Notes: generated by a model from the sequence alone, not told the origin. DNA of 64,000 bases from RGIG1681 sp964646345 (GCA_964646345.1 CAZYDU010000002.1:168410-232409); one strand, 5' to 3'. Positions 33,026-42,552 are shown, counted from the first letter of the stretch. A program made the numbers and translations.

Positions 33026-34559
33026 GGGGAATTATTCTCGGTCGTTGAATTAAAAACAATACATAGTAAGTAATCATGAAAATAATAATTGCCGTTACCC
33101 CACCAACAAACATTCCAGCAAAATTACCGAAAGCCAAACTAATTAATATATTTGTAAAGAATGCGAACAAACAAACTAAACATTCCTGAATTGAAACTTC
33201 AAGAAAAATATTAGATATTCTAGCATCGGTTTCTTTTGTAATTTTTCTATAATTTATTAAAAATACAAAAAAATAACTAACCCCACCAGACATCATCGCA
33301 CCCAAAATATTAATAGATTTAAAGCTTACAAGTGTGATAGTTAAAACGATTTTTATACCCGACCCAATAAACAAAGACTTTACCGCTAGATTTTGTTTAC
33401 CTAAACCCTGCAAAACACCCGTTGTTAATTGAACTAATGATAAAAAAATTAAATTAAAACCACCTAAAAACAATAATTTAACTGCAGTATTGATTTCTTC
33501 ATATCTTAGTGTTTTGCCATACAAAAAAGACAAAATTTGTTTGCCAAAAATAACAAAACAAATTGCACATACTATTGAAACACTTAGTGTTATTTGAAAA
33601 GCTTTTTCAAATAAATTTTTAACTTCTTCACTATTTCCTTTTGCATTTTCACTTGCAAGACTAGGCAAGAGCGATGAAGAAATTGAAACAGCAATTACTA
33701 TCGGAATATTTATTAACGGGTCAACAATACCCGATTGCAACCCTAAAAGAGATGTTGCAATATTAGATTCAAAGCCTGTAAAAATCAGCAAATTAACAAC
33801 CAGCAAACTATCAATTATGCTTGTAATTGGCGAAGCTAGCCCCCCAAGAGTTATTGGAAGTGCCGTTACAAACAACTGTTTTGAAATATCTCTTTTGCCC
33901 AACACTGCCACCTGATTATTTCCATTTTTCTTTGAGTAAAAAACGTAATAAACCACTAAAAATATCAGTGACAGCAATTCACTTATAGATATTCCAATCA
34001 AAGCCCCCAAAACACCAAAATTCACACCCCTGGAAATAAACTTTGTTGCAAAAAACAATCCAAAAACAAGTTTTCCTAATTGTTCAATAAATCCAGAAAT
34101 TGCGGTTGGAAGCATCTTTAAATTACCCTGAAAATAACCCCTAAAAACCGAAAGCACCCCAACAAACAATATTGCTGGAGCAATCCCATAATAACAGAAA
34201 TAAATATCAGGATTTCCTTGAATACCTGCAATAAATTTTGCACATAGCAAAACAATCACAAAACAAAATAAAGATACTGCAAACAAGTAAATAATGGACA
34301 ATTTTAGCAATCTTTTAGCATCGCCATGCTGTCCCTTACTATTAAATTCCGCAACAATTTTAGATATTGCAATAGGTATCCCCGACACTGAAACTGCAAG
34401 CAATAAAGAATAAAGCGGAAACACTAACTGATATTTCCCAATACCTTCCGTACCCAACAAATTTGCCAGCGGAATACGATAAATCGCACCAAAAATCTTG
34501 CCAATCAAATTAAAAGCAATTAAAATTACAGCCCCCTTAATGAATCCTTTGTTTTTCAT
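33015..34559 (-). CDS. SpoVB/MurJ-type polysaccharide flippase
   Basis: The 514-residue integral membrane protein has about 14 hydrophobic segments and belongs to the MATE-like polysaccharide/lipid II flippase superfamily. The opening GAVILIAFNLIGKIFGAIYRIPLA and later LLGTEGIGKYQLVFPLYSL are typical of SpoVB/YtgP proteins. Such proteins move lipid-linked cell-wall or polysaccharide precursors across the membrane. Whether it acts in vegetative growth or sporulation cannot be told. No Shine-Dalgarno is evident. Confidence 0.9.
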   Translation of the reverse strand: MKNKGFIKGAVILIAFNLIGKIFGAIYRIPLANLLGTEGIGKYQLVFPLYSLLLAVSVSGIPIAISKIVAEFNSKGQHGDAKRLLKLSIIYLFAVSLFCFVIVLLCAKFIAGIQGNPDIYFCYYGIAPAILFVGVLSVFRGYFQGNLKMLPTAISGFIEQLGKLVFGLFFATKFISRGVNFGVLGALIGISISELLSLIFLVVYYVFYSKKNGNNQVAVLGKRDISKQLFVTALPITLGGLASPITSIIDSLLVVNLLIFTGFESNIATSLLGLQSGIVDPLINIPIVIAVSISSSLLPSLASENAKGNSEEVKNLFEKAFQITLSVSIVCAICFVIFGKQILSFLYGKTLRYEEINTAVKLLFLGGFNLIFLSLVQLTTGVLQGLGKQNLAVKSLFIGSGIKIVLTITLVSFKSINILGAMMSGGVSYFFVFLINYRKITKETDARISNIFLEVSIQECLVCLFAFFTNILISLAFGNFAGMFVGGVTAIIIFMITYYVLFLIQRPRIIPLDK

Positions 34560-34593
34560 GATTTTAGTATGTTTAATTTAAACAATTTAATAC

Positions 34594-35190
34594 CTAAATC
34601 GAAACAAACTTAATATCAAAACTAATTCTAGCACCTTCTAACTCATCACTCGCCATACTACCAAGCCAAATTAAAAATGTTATTTTTATAGGCTCAGAAG
34701 AAACGTCAACATACCTACAAATTTCAATTCCATCATTTTCCAATGTTTTCACGGAGTTTTTTAAATTCATAATGCCAACAAAAATATTTTTCTTTTCTTC
34801 TTCAATCAATTCTTCATCATGATCAGACTTTATTTGAATATTATTTAGTTGAATCCTAAATTTCCCAGACGATACAACATAAACCGTTGAATAATACCCT
34901 TCACTAGTACCCTTATCATCGATTGTAGAAGGTATTTGAGTTTCTGAATCAACTTCGCCTGTTGCTGGCTTTAAACCAATATCCATATTAGATAATTTTA
35001 GTTCAGACACTTTCTTTTTTAGTTTTTCATCACTAAAAATTTGTATATTTTCATCATTAATAACCCCAACAGCCGTTACCAAGGTTCTCGTTCTATCATA
35101 AACAAAAGTATAAAAGCAAGTTCCAACAACTGAAAAAAACAATGCCATAACAAGAATTAAGATTGTAGCTGAAACGGATTTTTTATTCAT
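34594..35190 (-). CDS. Hypothetical single-pass membrane protein
   Basis: The protein has about 198 residues with one N-terminal membrane segment (about 8-30) and an extracytoplasmic remainder. The start is the ATG at 35190, preceded by AGGTGG; a 12-residue-longer frame lacks a site. No family is recognised. It is the first gene of the run of surface or envelope proteins and lies 35 nt upstream of the flippase, so the two may be cotranscribed. Confidence 0.7.
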   Translation of the reverse strand: MNKKSVSATILILVMALFFSVVGTCFYTFVYDRTRTLVTAVGVINDENIQIFSDEKLKKKVSELKLSNMDIGLKPATGEVDSETQIPSTIDDKGTSEGYYSTVYVVSSGKFRIQLNNIQIKSDHDEELIEEEKKNIFVGIMNLKNSVKTLENDGIEICRYVDVSSEPIKITFLIWLGSMASDELEGARISFDIKFVSI

Positions 35191-35241
35191 AAACACCACC
35201 TGCATAAATAATGACAATTTTTTCAAAAATTATACAATTAC

Positions 35242-35271
35242 AAAAAAAATCACGAGACAAACCCGTGATTT
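35242..35271 (-). terminator. Second hairpin after the 63-residue gene
   Basis: AATCACG pairs with CGTGATT, with eight T following on the minus strand. Confidence 0.7.
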
Positions 35272-35274
35272 AAA

Positions 35275-35301
35275 CAAAAAATCAACCTATTATGGTTGAT
35301 T
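35275..35301 (-). terminator. Terminator after the 63-residue membrane protein gene
   Basis: AATCAACC-ATAATA-GGTTGATT followed by T residues on the minus strand. Confidence 0.8.
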
Positions 35302-35307
35302 TTGATT

Positions 35308-35499
35308 TTATTTTTTAAACTCTTTTCCGTAATGCCAAATGATTATAGATGAAATACAAACAAGAATAATCATTACAACAGAAAGCCACAAAATTGCAGT
35401 GTTTGCAAACTTTGTAATAATCATACAAGTTAAAGCAATAGCAATCAACAAAATATTAATAATCAATGTGGCAATAAGTGTTTTTTTAGAAACGTCCAT
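35308..35499 (-). CDS. Hypothetical two-segment membrane protein, 63 residues
   Basis: The protein is nearly all hydrophobic, with two membrane segments (about 8-29 and 34-54) and a basic C-terminal end, HYGKEFKK. AAGGGAG precedes the ATG, and two terminators follow. It is probably a real monocistronic small membrane protein; the family is unknown. Confidence 0.72.
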   Translation of the reverse strand: MDVSKKTLIATLIINILLIAIALTCMIITKFANTAILWLSVVMIILVCISSIIIWHYGKEFKK

Positions 35500-35576
35500 A
35501 ATCCACTCCCTTAATTTATTTACAATAGTATTATAACATAACTAAAAGCAATTTTCCATAGTTTTTGAAAAATAAT

Positions 35577-35843
35577 TCAATTTTTTAACCTATAAATTGT
35601 TCTGCCAGCATCTAAGTTAATTTTTTCAGCAATGCTATCATTATTAAACTCTTTTCTAACCAAATTCTTAATAACAGTCCCACCATGATAGCCGTGAATT
35701 ATAATCAAACACTTAATATCTAAATCCGCCGAATTAACAGCATTAATCAGCTCAATTTTGGCATCTTCTTTGGTTAATTCATGCAAATCAATAACCTTGT
35801 ATTTTCCATAATAAAACTCTAAAAATTCGTCAGGTATCATCAT
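35577..35843 (-). CDS. Stand-alone Smr-domain protein
   Basis: The 88-residue protein matches the Smr domain found at the C-terminus of MutS2 and as a free protein. VIDLHELTKEDA corresponds to the conserved DLHGLT, and LIIIHGYHGGTVIKNLV to the IHGKGTG loop. The Gly after DLH and the loop Lys are replaced (DLHEL, HGYHG). Smr domains can act as endonucleases in DNA or RNA quality control. The ATG overlaps the stop of the preceding surface protein gene by 4 nt, so coupling is expected. Confidence 0.75.
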   Translation of the reverse strand: MMIPDEFLEFYYGKYKVIDLHELTKEDAKIELINAVNSADLDIKCLIIIHGYHGGTVIKNLVRKEFNNDSIAEKINLDAGRTIYRLKN

Positions 35844-37267
35844 GCACCAAACCCAGTAATTTTGCCATTTTCGTCATAAAGCTCATTAGTAAACTCAGCT
35901 CTTACGTCCCAATAATTGTAAGTGTAAACGCCACTTGCTTCATCATACTTATAAAAATCACGAATATTCTCATTGCTTGATTCTTTGTATACAAACTTAA
36001 ATTTATGGTTTAACGTAAAACCAATTAATGATACATCAATATCAAACGAAATAATCTGTGAACTTGTAAAATAATTTGTAGTATTCAATGTCATAATGAA
36101 ATAATCGCCAGATGGGTCAAGTTTACATAGAGAAGGGTCTGCAATATTAATCACAGAATTATCTCCATTTTTCAAATAAACAATATCCCCGTTTGAATAC
36201 ACCATTCTAGGTCTCAAATATATTCTCTTTACCCTATCAGTTAAAAATACATTATAGGTTGCTTTTTCGCCATTTTTACTAAGATAATTCTCAGCTTTTT
36301 CTGCTGAAAGATAATTAGTAAGCACCTTAGGATTATCTTTTATATACTCATTGGAATAATTATCCTTGAAATTCGCATCAATTTGAGTATTAGTGAAAAC
36401 TATAGCTTCATCAAAATCAGGTGTTGACGAAACTTCGATTTGCAAAAACTCAGGAATATAAAGATTGATATGAACATGAATTTTATAAGGCTCGCCATAA
36501 ACCTTTTCGCCATACTCATCATAATAGAATGATTGCAAAACAATAATATCATTGATATTGTCAGTTCTTGTATCTTCAGGAATCTTACACTTAACAATCA
36601 ATTCATTGGTTTCCGAATCAATAGCAACAAGCTCAAAAACATCTTTATCGTAACTTGATTCGTTAAACTCAAGTAAATCGCCATCAATGTTTTCATTGCT
36701 ACCTGTAAAAGCTGCATTATTTAAATAGAAATTATATCTATATTCAACACCATCAGCATAGCTCACAATTTCATTTGGGAAAACTTCAGCATAATCGCCG
36801 TAATATTCATAATCAAAAACCGTGAACTCACTTGGAATTTGGTCGAAAATTTGAATAGTAAAACTATCTTTAACACCATAAAGTTCAGATGTTATTGTAA
36901 CAAATCCTTCCTTTAGATACTGAACATAACAACCACCATCTTGATACATGATTTTAGCAATACTTGGGTCAGAAGATGTAATTTTAACATCATTTGCATT
37001 TGATGAAGAAGAAGCATAAACAGCTATTGGACAAAGATTGCTTTTTTTGTTGTTCATATAAACAATTTTGTTTTTTATTGAAGTATATTCACTTTCTGAA
37101 TCCGTGTAAATATACCCTTTCATGCCTTCATTTGGCTCAACTAACCTAACATCATAAATATAAAAAGTCTTGTTTTTAGCAATAAGAAAATAACCAGTCA
37201 TTGCACTGATAACAATAGCAAGCAATCCACCTGCAAATATCATAACAAGCTTTAAAGTTTTTTTCAT
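35840..37267 (-). CDS. Membrane-anchored protein with Ig-like region
   Basis: A 475-residue protein with an N-terminal membrane anchor (about 7-29) and no lipobox, so the rest should be outside the cell. Around residues 90-150 lies a bacterial Ig-like pattern: VKITSSDPSIAKI, then GFVTITSELYGVKDSFTIQI. The remainder is rich in Tyr, Asn, Asp and beta-strand residues. The function is unknown; adhesion or envelope structure is a guess. AAGGGTGG precedes the ATG, and a promoter lies 25-60 nt upstream. Confidence 0.72.
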   Translation of the reverse strand: MKKTLKLVMIFAGGLLAIVISAMTGYFLIAKNKTFYIYDVRLVEPNEGMKGYIYTDSESEYTSIKNKIVYMNNKKSNLCPIAVYASSSSNANDVKITSSDPSIAKIMYQDGGCYVQYLKEGFVTITSELYGVKDSFTIQIFDQIPSEFTVFDYEYYGDYAEVFPNEIVSYADGVEYRYNFYLNNAAFTGSNENIDGDLLEFNESSYDKDVFELVAIDSETNELIVKCKIPEDTRTDNINDIIVLQSFYYDEYGEKVYGEPYKIHVHINLYIPEFLQIEVSSTPDFDEAIVFTNTQIDANFKDNYSNEYIKDNPKVLTNYLSAEKAENYLSKNGEKATYNVFLTDRVKRIYLRPRMVYSNGDIVYLKNGDNSVINIADPSLCKLDPSGDYFIMTLNTTNYFTSSQIISFDIDVSLIGFTLNHKFKFVYKESSNENIRDFYKYDEASGVYTYNYWDVRAEFTNELYDENGKITGFGA

Positions 37268-37297
37268 TTTACCACCCTTACTTTTTTACATAATAAA

Positions 37298-37325
37298 TAT
37301 ATAATATTTATTAAAGTCTTGTCAA
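37298..37325 (-). promoter_or_regulatory. Promoter of the Ig-like protein gene
   Basis: TTGACA, 16 nt, TATATA. The -35 region and its following AGACTTTA resemble the rpmE promoter. Confidence 0.6.
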
Positions 37326-37329
37326 ACAA

Positions 37330-37361
37330 AAAAAGCAAGTCTAAATTAAAGACCTGCTTTA
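37330..37361 (-). terminator. Second terminator after the beta-helix gene
   Basis: AAAGCAGGTCTT and TTAGACTTGCTTT form a stem followed by T residues on the minus strand. Confidence 0.72.
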
Positions 37362-37372
37362 TATTTGCAATA

Positions 37373-37396
37373 AAAAAAGTGCCGAAGCACTTTTTT
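37373..37396 (-). terminator. Terminator after the beta-helix gene
   Basis: AAAAAAGTGC-TTCG-GCACTTTTTT, a stem with a TTCG tetraloop, touching the stop codon. Confidence 0.85.
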
Positions 37397-38999
37397 AATC
37401 AACAACTTTGAAACTCTTGAATGAATTTTCAGGAACAATTCCACTGTTGTAAACATCAACTCTAATTTTATCCATATTGAATGTTTTTTGACTATTGATT
37501 GCATTAAAGATTGAACTTGAAACTTCAATATAGAAATCATTGATATTAAGTTTTACATCATTGTTGTTTTTAACACCAGTGTAGATTGAAATACCTGGAC
37601 GATAAAGAACTTTTTTGCTTGAAGTTGTAACAAAGTAAGCATCAAATTTAATTGAACCAGCAAGTTTGATGTTATAGTAACCTTCTTGAGCTTTTGCTTC
37701 GTCACTATATATGATTGTTGCAACTGCAAGGCTTCTTGAGAAACCATGGAGTGCGATAACATCTGCATTAACATCAACTACAACATCGTTGATTTTGATT
37801 AAACCAAGATTGTTTGCAATATCTTTATTTTCAGTCCATGTATCTAAGAATGCACCGGCATAAACGATATCAGCATTAACATTTGATGTAACTTTAATAT
37901 TGTCAAATGTTGATTTTTGTGTATTATCATTAGCTCTAATGAAGTTTACGATACCTGATACAAATGAAACTTCACTTGCATCAAGAAGACCATTTTCATC
38001 TTTTGTAAGATTTTCAACGAATGCATTTCTATCTTCTTGTGAATCAATAGTGTTAACTGTTACATTAACGTTTAAGTTAGATGCTTTAAGGTTTCTTGTA
38101 TAAGAGAATACACCACCTGCGTTGATTACATTTTCATTTGAAAGATTAAGTTCAAAATCAATATCAGTATTTTCAACGATTGCAACTCTACCATATCCAG
38201 CGATACCACCAATGTTGAAGTTGCTACCAGCGTTAACATTAACAACTGCATTAATATTTGAGTTAGAAACTACAACTTCTTCAGCTACTGCAAACAAACC
38301 ACCCATTGCATTTTCAGCATCTTTATCATTACCTGAAATGTATGAGAAACCTGTTACGTCTGAGTTAAGAGTAACTTTGTTGAATGTTGAATTTTTAGCA
38401 ATACCAGCAACACCTGCAACAACAACTTCATTGTATTCGTTACCAGAAACTGTAACATAACCATAAACATCGCTATCAACTGTAACTTTCAAGTTATTAA
38501 TTTCAATATTCTCAATTAAAGAATCTTCAATTAATCCAAACATTGCAACAGTTGCATATCTTCTACCAACTGTGAAGTTTTCGATGTTTTCTAATGTAAC
38601 ATGAATTTCAATATTGTTTAAGCTATGACCATTACCATTAATGTTTGCTTTTAAAGCTCTGCTACCGTTGAACAATGTTTCATAGTCAACACCAGTAAAA
38701 TCAATATCTCTAACAACTTCGAAGTAACAACCTTCAGTACCATGTTTAGTTAACATATCTTCATATGAATCAGCTGAATAGATGATGTATGGCAACTTTT
38801 GAGAACCATTTCTATTTTCATTTTCAAGTTCATAGTCTGAAAAATCCATTCCACTATCTATATTAATATTACTAGCACCTGGAACTGTTCCGTTTTGATT
38901 TTTCTTTGGTTTAACCACAGAAACAACTGTAACTGTAACAATAGCAACTGCTACTAAAACACTACTTATTAATGATAAAAATAAATTTCTTTTTTTCAT
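37395..38999 (-). CDS. Membrane-anchored GLUG/beta-helix-like surface protein
   Basis: The 534-residue protein has an N-terminal membrane anchor (about 8-30) and no lipobox or LPxTG. Near residue 100 it has the opening typical of GLUG-type proteins, VVRDIDFTG followed by NINGNGHSLNNIEI. Repeating strands of the Asn/Val/Ile pattern (IENIEINNLKV, VSNSNINAVV, KINDVVVDV) suggest a right-handed beta-helix. It is probably a cell-surface protein of unknown ligand. The start is the ATG at 38999; the ribosome site is embedded in a run of seven G. A perfect promoter lies upstream. Confidence 0.78.
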   Translation of the reverse strand: MKKRNLFLSLISSVLVAVAIVTVTVVSVVKPKKNQNGTVPGASNINIDSGMDFSDYELENENRNGSQKLPYIIYSADSYEDMLTKHGTEGCYFEVVRDIDFTGVDYETLFNGSRALKANINGNGHSLNNIEIHVTLENIENFTVGRRYATVAMFGLIEDSLIENIEINNLKVTVDSDVYGYVTVSGNEYNEVVVAGVAGIAKNSTFNKVTLNSDVTGFSYISGNDKDAENAMGGLFAVAEEVVVSNSNINAVVNVNAGSNFNIGGIAGYGRVAIVENTDIDFELNLSNENVINAGGVFSYTRNLKASNLNVNVTVNTIDSQEDRNAFVENLTKDENGLLDASEVSFVSGIVNFIRANDNTQKSTFDNIKVTSNVNADIVYAGAFLDTWTENKDIANNLGLIKINDVVVDVNADVIALHGFSRSLAVATIIYSDEAKAQEGYYNIKLAGSIKFDAYFVTTSSKKVLYRPGISIYTGVKNNNDVKLNINDFYIEVSSSIFNAINSQKTFNMDKIRVDVYNSGIVPENSFKSFKVVD

Positions 39000-39027
39000 T
39001 TTTATCTCCCCCCCTTTATTAGATTGT

Positions 39028-39056
39028 ATTATACACCAATAGCAATAAAATGTCAA
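39028..39056 (-). promoter_or_regulatory. Consensus sigma-A promoter of the beta-helix gene
   Basis: TTGACA, 17 nt, TATAAT, both perfect, about 30 nt before the start codon. This predicts strong expression. Confidence 0.82.
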
Positions 39057-39191
39057 TACTGTTTATAAAATTTTTATTTAAAAATCACATAAAAGTCGAA
39101 ATTTTCAGCATTTAGATTACAAAAACTTTTATTTTTTTATAACCACTAATATTATTATATCATAATTATTTAACCATTTCAATATTTTTGC

Positions 39192-39227
39192 AAAAAAAAT
39201 CTCTAAACTAATAAAATTAGCTTAGAG
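39192..39227 (-). terminator. Terminator after the pyk-lipoprotein operon
   Basis: CTCTAAGCTAAT and ATTAGTTTAGAG form a stem with eight T after it on the minus strand. The rest of 39060-39190 is A/T-rich without recognisable features. Confidence 0.82.
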
Positions 39228-39245
39228 AAAAAATACTTATTAAAT

Positions 39246-40313
39246 TTACTTTACAATCGTCAAATCAATAACTATTGTAAATGCTGAAATATCTCCTGTA
39301 TCCAAATCCTTTACTTTTAAATCCGGGCAGAATATCTTTACTTTTAAATTATACCCGCTCGCTATTGAACCATTAATTAATAGTTTTTTGCCATCTTCTG
39401 ACACCAAAATATAATCGGTATCACTTGTGATATTAATACTATAGTTTTCATTAACACAAAGCTCTCCGTTTGTGTTTACAGGATAAATCTCAAGATTTAT
39501 AACCCTATAACCACCATCAATATCCAAATCGTTGCAATCCACTTCAACTTTATCATTGTTTCGCACGAATTTTTCAGAGCCAGACATTACAACAACACAA
39601 TCTGCAATATTTTGAACAACTTTTACCTGAATTTCAACCTGAAGCCCCGTTTCTTCCCCATTAGCATTCAAAAGTTTCGCAGTAACCTTTGCGTTAGCTG
39701 TTCCATTTTTTCTTACAGCAATAAATTTTAATCTATTTTCATTTGGAACACTAATAACAGTTTCGTCACTTGATTCAACCAAAAATTTATACTGACTATC
39801 ATCAATAGAAACATTTCTTCTCACAGAACCATCAGTGTTTGTGAAATCTCCTTTAATGACAATATCATAAACATCATCACTATTCATGACAATGCTAGTC
39901 TCAGGCGTTGAGATACTTGTTGGATATTTTTTTAATTTAATAACACAAGTATCCGAAAACTCGCCTATTCTAATCTTATATCTAACATCTTCAAAATCTT
40001 CCGAGTTAATGGTAATATTGCCATCTTTAAATTTAAATTTCAAAGAGTTTTCAGCAGTACCTTTATCTATTGGGTCAAAATAAACTTTATAACCCGAAGC
40101 TGAAGAAGGATAAACTTTATAAGACAAGTCAGTTGGAGTTCCCAAATCTACTTCAAAAACTGCCGTTCCTTCAGCGTCATATTTTGATGGATTAAATAAA
40201 ATACCCGTAATTTCACTAGAAGGAGTTGCACCGCAAGCAGAAAGAAACATTATCATCGGCAATGATAATGCAATAATAAGTGTTAAAAATATATTTTTTA
40301 ACCTATTCTTCAC
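39246..40313 (-). CDS. Lipoprotein with Ig-like strands
   Basis: The 355-residue protein has a lipoprotein signal peptide ending in the lipobox LSAC (Cys about residue 27). The mature part is beta-rich, with several Ig-like repeats such as YKVYPSSASGYKVYF and FLVESSDETVISVPNENRLKFIAV. The start is a GTG lying inside the end of pyk, with GGAGATG as ribosome site, so it is translationally coupled to pyk. The function is unknown; it resembles the Ig-like protein at 35840-37267 in style. Confidence 0.75.
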   Translation of the reverse strand: MKNRLKNIFLTLIIALSLPMIMFLSACGATPSSEITGILFNPSKYDAEGTAVFEVDLGTPTDLSYKVYPSSASGYKVYFDPIDKGTAENSLKFKFKDGNITINSEDFEDVRYKIRIGEFSDTCVIKLKKYPTSISTPETSIVMNSDDVYDIVIKGDFTNTDGSVRRNVSIDDSQYKFLVESSDETVISVPNENRLKFIAVRKNGTANAKVTAKLLNANGEETGLQVEIQVKVVQNIADCVVVMSGSEKFVRNNDKVEVDCNDLDIDGGYRVINLEIYPVNTNGELCVNENYSINITSDTDYILVSEDGKKLLINGSIASGYNLKVKIFCPDLKVKDLDTGDISAFTIVIDLTIVK

Positions 40314-41739
40314 TTATTTCATCTCCTTTACTAATTTCAGCAACAACCAAAGTATTTGAACCTGTAATGCCAGTCATAAGACCAGCTGTTTGAATAACCA
40401 AATCCCCAACATTAACAAGTTTCGCCTGCAATGACCTAGTTCTTGCAGACTTTAACAACTCATCAGTATCATAATAAACTTTATCAAGCAATGGAGTTAC
40501 ACCCCAAAAAATACCAAGTCTATTAAATGCTTCAAAGTTTGGCGTTAATGCAATTATATCACAAGCAGGTCTAAATCTACTAATATTTTCAGCAGAATTT
40601 CCTGAATTTGTTGTTACCAAAATAGCCTTTGCATGTAAAGATGTAGCCAAGGCAGATGCACCATAACCAATACCACAAGTAACATCTTTTGTATTTGGAT
40701 AATTTCCAATTTCATTGCCATAAGGAATTTCTTTTTCGGTTTCCCTAGCAATTTTACACATTGTACTAACAGCCAAAACTGGATAATTTCCCGCACTAGT
40801 CTCGCCTGAAAGCATAACAGCTGATGTTCCATCATAAATAGCATTTGCAACGTCAGAAATTTCTGCTCTAGTTGGTCTAGTGTTCGTAATCATTGATTCA
40901 AGCATTTGAGTTGCCGTAATAGCATACTTTCCTTTACTCTTAGCTTTTTCAAGCATAACTTTTTGAATATGTGGCAATTTTTCGAAATTAATTTCCACAC
41001 CCAAATCGCCACGAGCAACCATAACGCCATCGGCAGCATCAATGATTTCATCTAGATTTTCAACACCTTTTTCGGACTCAACCTTTGCAATAATAAATGC
41101 ATCAGTATCCCCTAACGAAGCAAGATAATTTCTAACATCAACAACATCTTGTGCATGATTTACAAATGAGATTGAGAAAATTTCAGCTTGTTGTTCAACA
41201 CCAAAAGCAAGGTCACTTTTATCAATCTCGCTTAAGTATTCCATATTCAGTTCTACACTTGGAAGATTGATTGATTTGTTATCAGAAAGTTCGCCACCAA
41301 CATTAACTTTTGTGTAAACAACAGTATCAGTAACCTTATCAGCAACAAGTTCAATTAAACCATCGTTTAAAAGAATCTTTGTGCCAACCTTAACAATTTC
41401 TGTAAGTTTGTCATAGGTAACTGAAACAATAGTGCTATCGCCCACCAAGTTTTCTGTTGTTAAAGCAAAATCTTGACCTTGAACCAAATTAACTTTTCCG
41501 TGTTTAAATTGTTTAATTCGAATTTCCGGACCTTTTGTATCAATCATAATTGATACAGGAAGACCAAGTTCAAAACGAACTTTTTTAACCTTGTCAATTA
41601 GCTTTCTGTGACTTTCATGATTGCCATGACTCATGTTAAATCTCGCAACATTCATACCCGCAATCATCATTTGTCTTAATGTTTCTTCATCGCTACAAGC
41701 AGGACCAATCGTACATACAATTTTTGTTCTATTATTCAT
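40303..41739 (-). CDS. pyk: Pyruvate kinase
   Basis: Pyk makes pyruvate and ATP from phosphoenolpyruvate. The N-terminal KIVCTIGPACSDEETLRQM, the substrate loop ARFNMSHG, IMIDTKGPEIR, catalytic IIAKVES and MVARGDLGVEI, and TATQMLESMI are all present. At 478 residues it is the short form, without the extra C-terminal PEP-utiliser domain found in Bacillus. It has its own promoter and shares an 11-nt overlap with a lipoprotein gene. Confidence 0.96.
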   Translation of the reverse strand: MNNRTKIVCTIGPACSDEETLRQMMIAGMNVARFNMSHGNHESHRKLIDKVKKVRFELGLPVSIMIDTKGPEIRIKQFKHGKVNLVQGQDFALTTENLVGDSTIVSVTYDKLTEIVKVGTKILLNDGLIELVADKVTDTVVYTKVNVGGELSDNKSINLPSVELNMEYLSEIDKSDLAFGVEQQAEIFSISFVNHAQDVVDVRNYLASLGDTDAFIIAKVESEKGVENLDEIIDAADGVMVARGDLGVEINFEKLPHIQKVMLEKAKSKGKYAITATQMLESMITNTRPTRAEISDVANAIYDGTSAVMLSGETSAGNYPVLAVSTMCKIARETEKEIPYGNEIGNYPNTKDVTCGIGYGASALATSLHAKAILVTTNSGNSAENISRFRPACDIIALTPNFEAFNRLGIFWGVTPLLDKVYYDTDELLKSARTRSLQAKLVNVGDLVIQTAGLMTGITGSNTLVVAEISKGDEISEE

Positions 41740-41769
41740 ACCAATCCCCCAATATATCTATACATAACT

Positions 41770-41798
41770 ATTATATTAATAAATAAAACAAAAAGCAA
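41770..41798 (-). promoter_or_regulatory. Promoter of pyk
   Basis: TTGCTT, 17 nt, TATAAT, about 30 nt upstream of the start. The same TTGCTT-17-TATAAT arrangement precedes the SPFH gene. Confidence 0.65.
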
Positions 41799-41799
41799 A

Positions 41800-41826
41800 T
41801 AAAAATAAAAGGTAAAATACCTTTTA
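41800..41826 (-). terminator. Terminator after the M23 peptidase gene
   Basis: TAAAAGGTA-TTT-TACCTTTTA followed by TTTTT on the minus strand; it overlaps the stop codon. Confidence 0.78.
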
Positions 41827-42501
41827 TTTATTAAATGAAAAATATTCAGTTGGGTCTATAAGCTTGTCATTTTTTAAAAGTTCTAAATGCAAATGCACAC
41901 CTTCAAGTTTTTCTGATAAAAAACTAATAACCGTGCCAAGTGATGCACCTTTTTCAACTCTATCGCCTTCTTTTACTAAAACATTCGAAGACAATCCCTT
42001 ATAAACAACCGTTAATTCGTCACTAACTTGCAAATAAATTATTGTGCCTTCAATCATGGAATTTTCTATTTTTGTGATTTTGCCAGCAAAAACAGCTTTG
42101 ACTTGAGTTCCTTCAGGACAAGCAAAATCCAAACCTTGATGGGTATACCAATAATTCATTGTTGCATCATACAAATGATAATCTTCGGCATATTTTTTAG
42201 ATACGGTTGCATTATCAAATGGCAAGTCAAATATTATCGGTTCAGTTGAAGTTGTTGGTTTTGCAGATTGCCCTTTATCTTCTTCATCTATAATATTATC
42301 AGTTTTGCCAGTATCAATAACCGGTTCTTGTGGTTGCGAAATTGTCGGTGTATCAACAGGCAAGTCTTCGTTAGTCCCCCTTATTGACCTATAAGCTGAA
42401 ATTGTAACTATTGTGAGTATTAAAATTGTACAAAAACTCACGGTTATTGGATAAATATTGCGTTTGAAAAAATGTTTAACTTTGAGTAAAAATGTTCTCA
42501 T
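41824..42501 (-). CDS. M23-family peptidase (SpoIIQ-like)
   Basis: The 225-residue protein has an N-terminal membrane segment (about 15-38), a Pro/Thr/Gln-rich linker and a LytM/M23 domain. Zinc ligands appear complete: HQGLD near residue 120 and HLHLE near 202. The size, single N-terminal anchor and retained ligands are compatible with the clostridial SpoIIQ of the engulfment complex, but general cell-wall endopeptidases share this architecture and no spoIIIA genes are near. AAGGGGG precedes the ATG. Confidence 0.82.
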   Translation of the reverse strand: MRTFLLKVKHFFKRNIYPITVSFCTILILTIVTISAYRSIRGTNEDLPVDTPTISQPQEPVIDTGKTDNIIDEEDKGQSAKPTTSTEPIIFDLPFDNATVSKKYAEDYHLYDATMNYWYTHQGLDFACPEGTQVKAVFAGKITKIENSMIEGTIIYLQVSDELTVVYKGLSSNVLVKEGDRVEKGASLGTVISFLSEKLEGVHLHLELLKNDKLIDPTEYFSFNK

Positions 42502-42552
42502 AAATCCCCCTTTTGTTACTCACAATAGTTACCACAAAATAACTTTTTATAC

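Noticed and set aside
41824..42501. Firm naming of the M23 protein as SpoIIQ
   Set aside because: Architecture fits, but the sporulation partner genes are not visible and general M23 cell-wall peptidases share the same layout.
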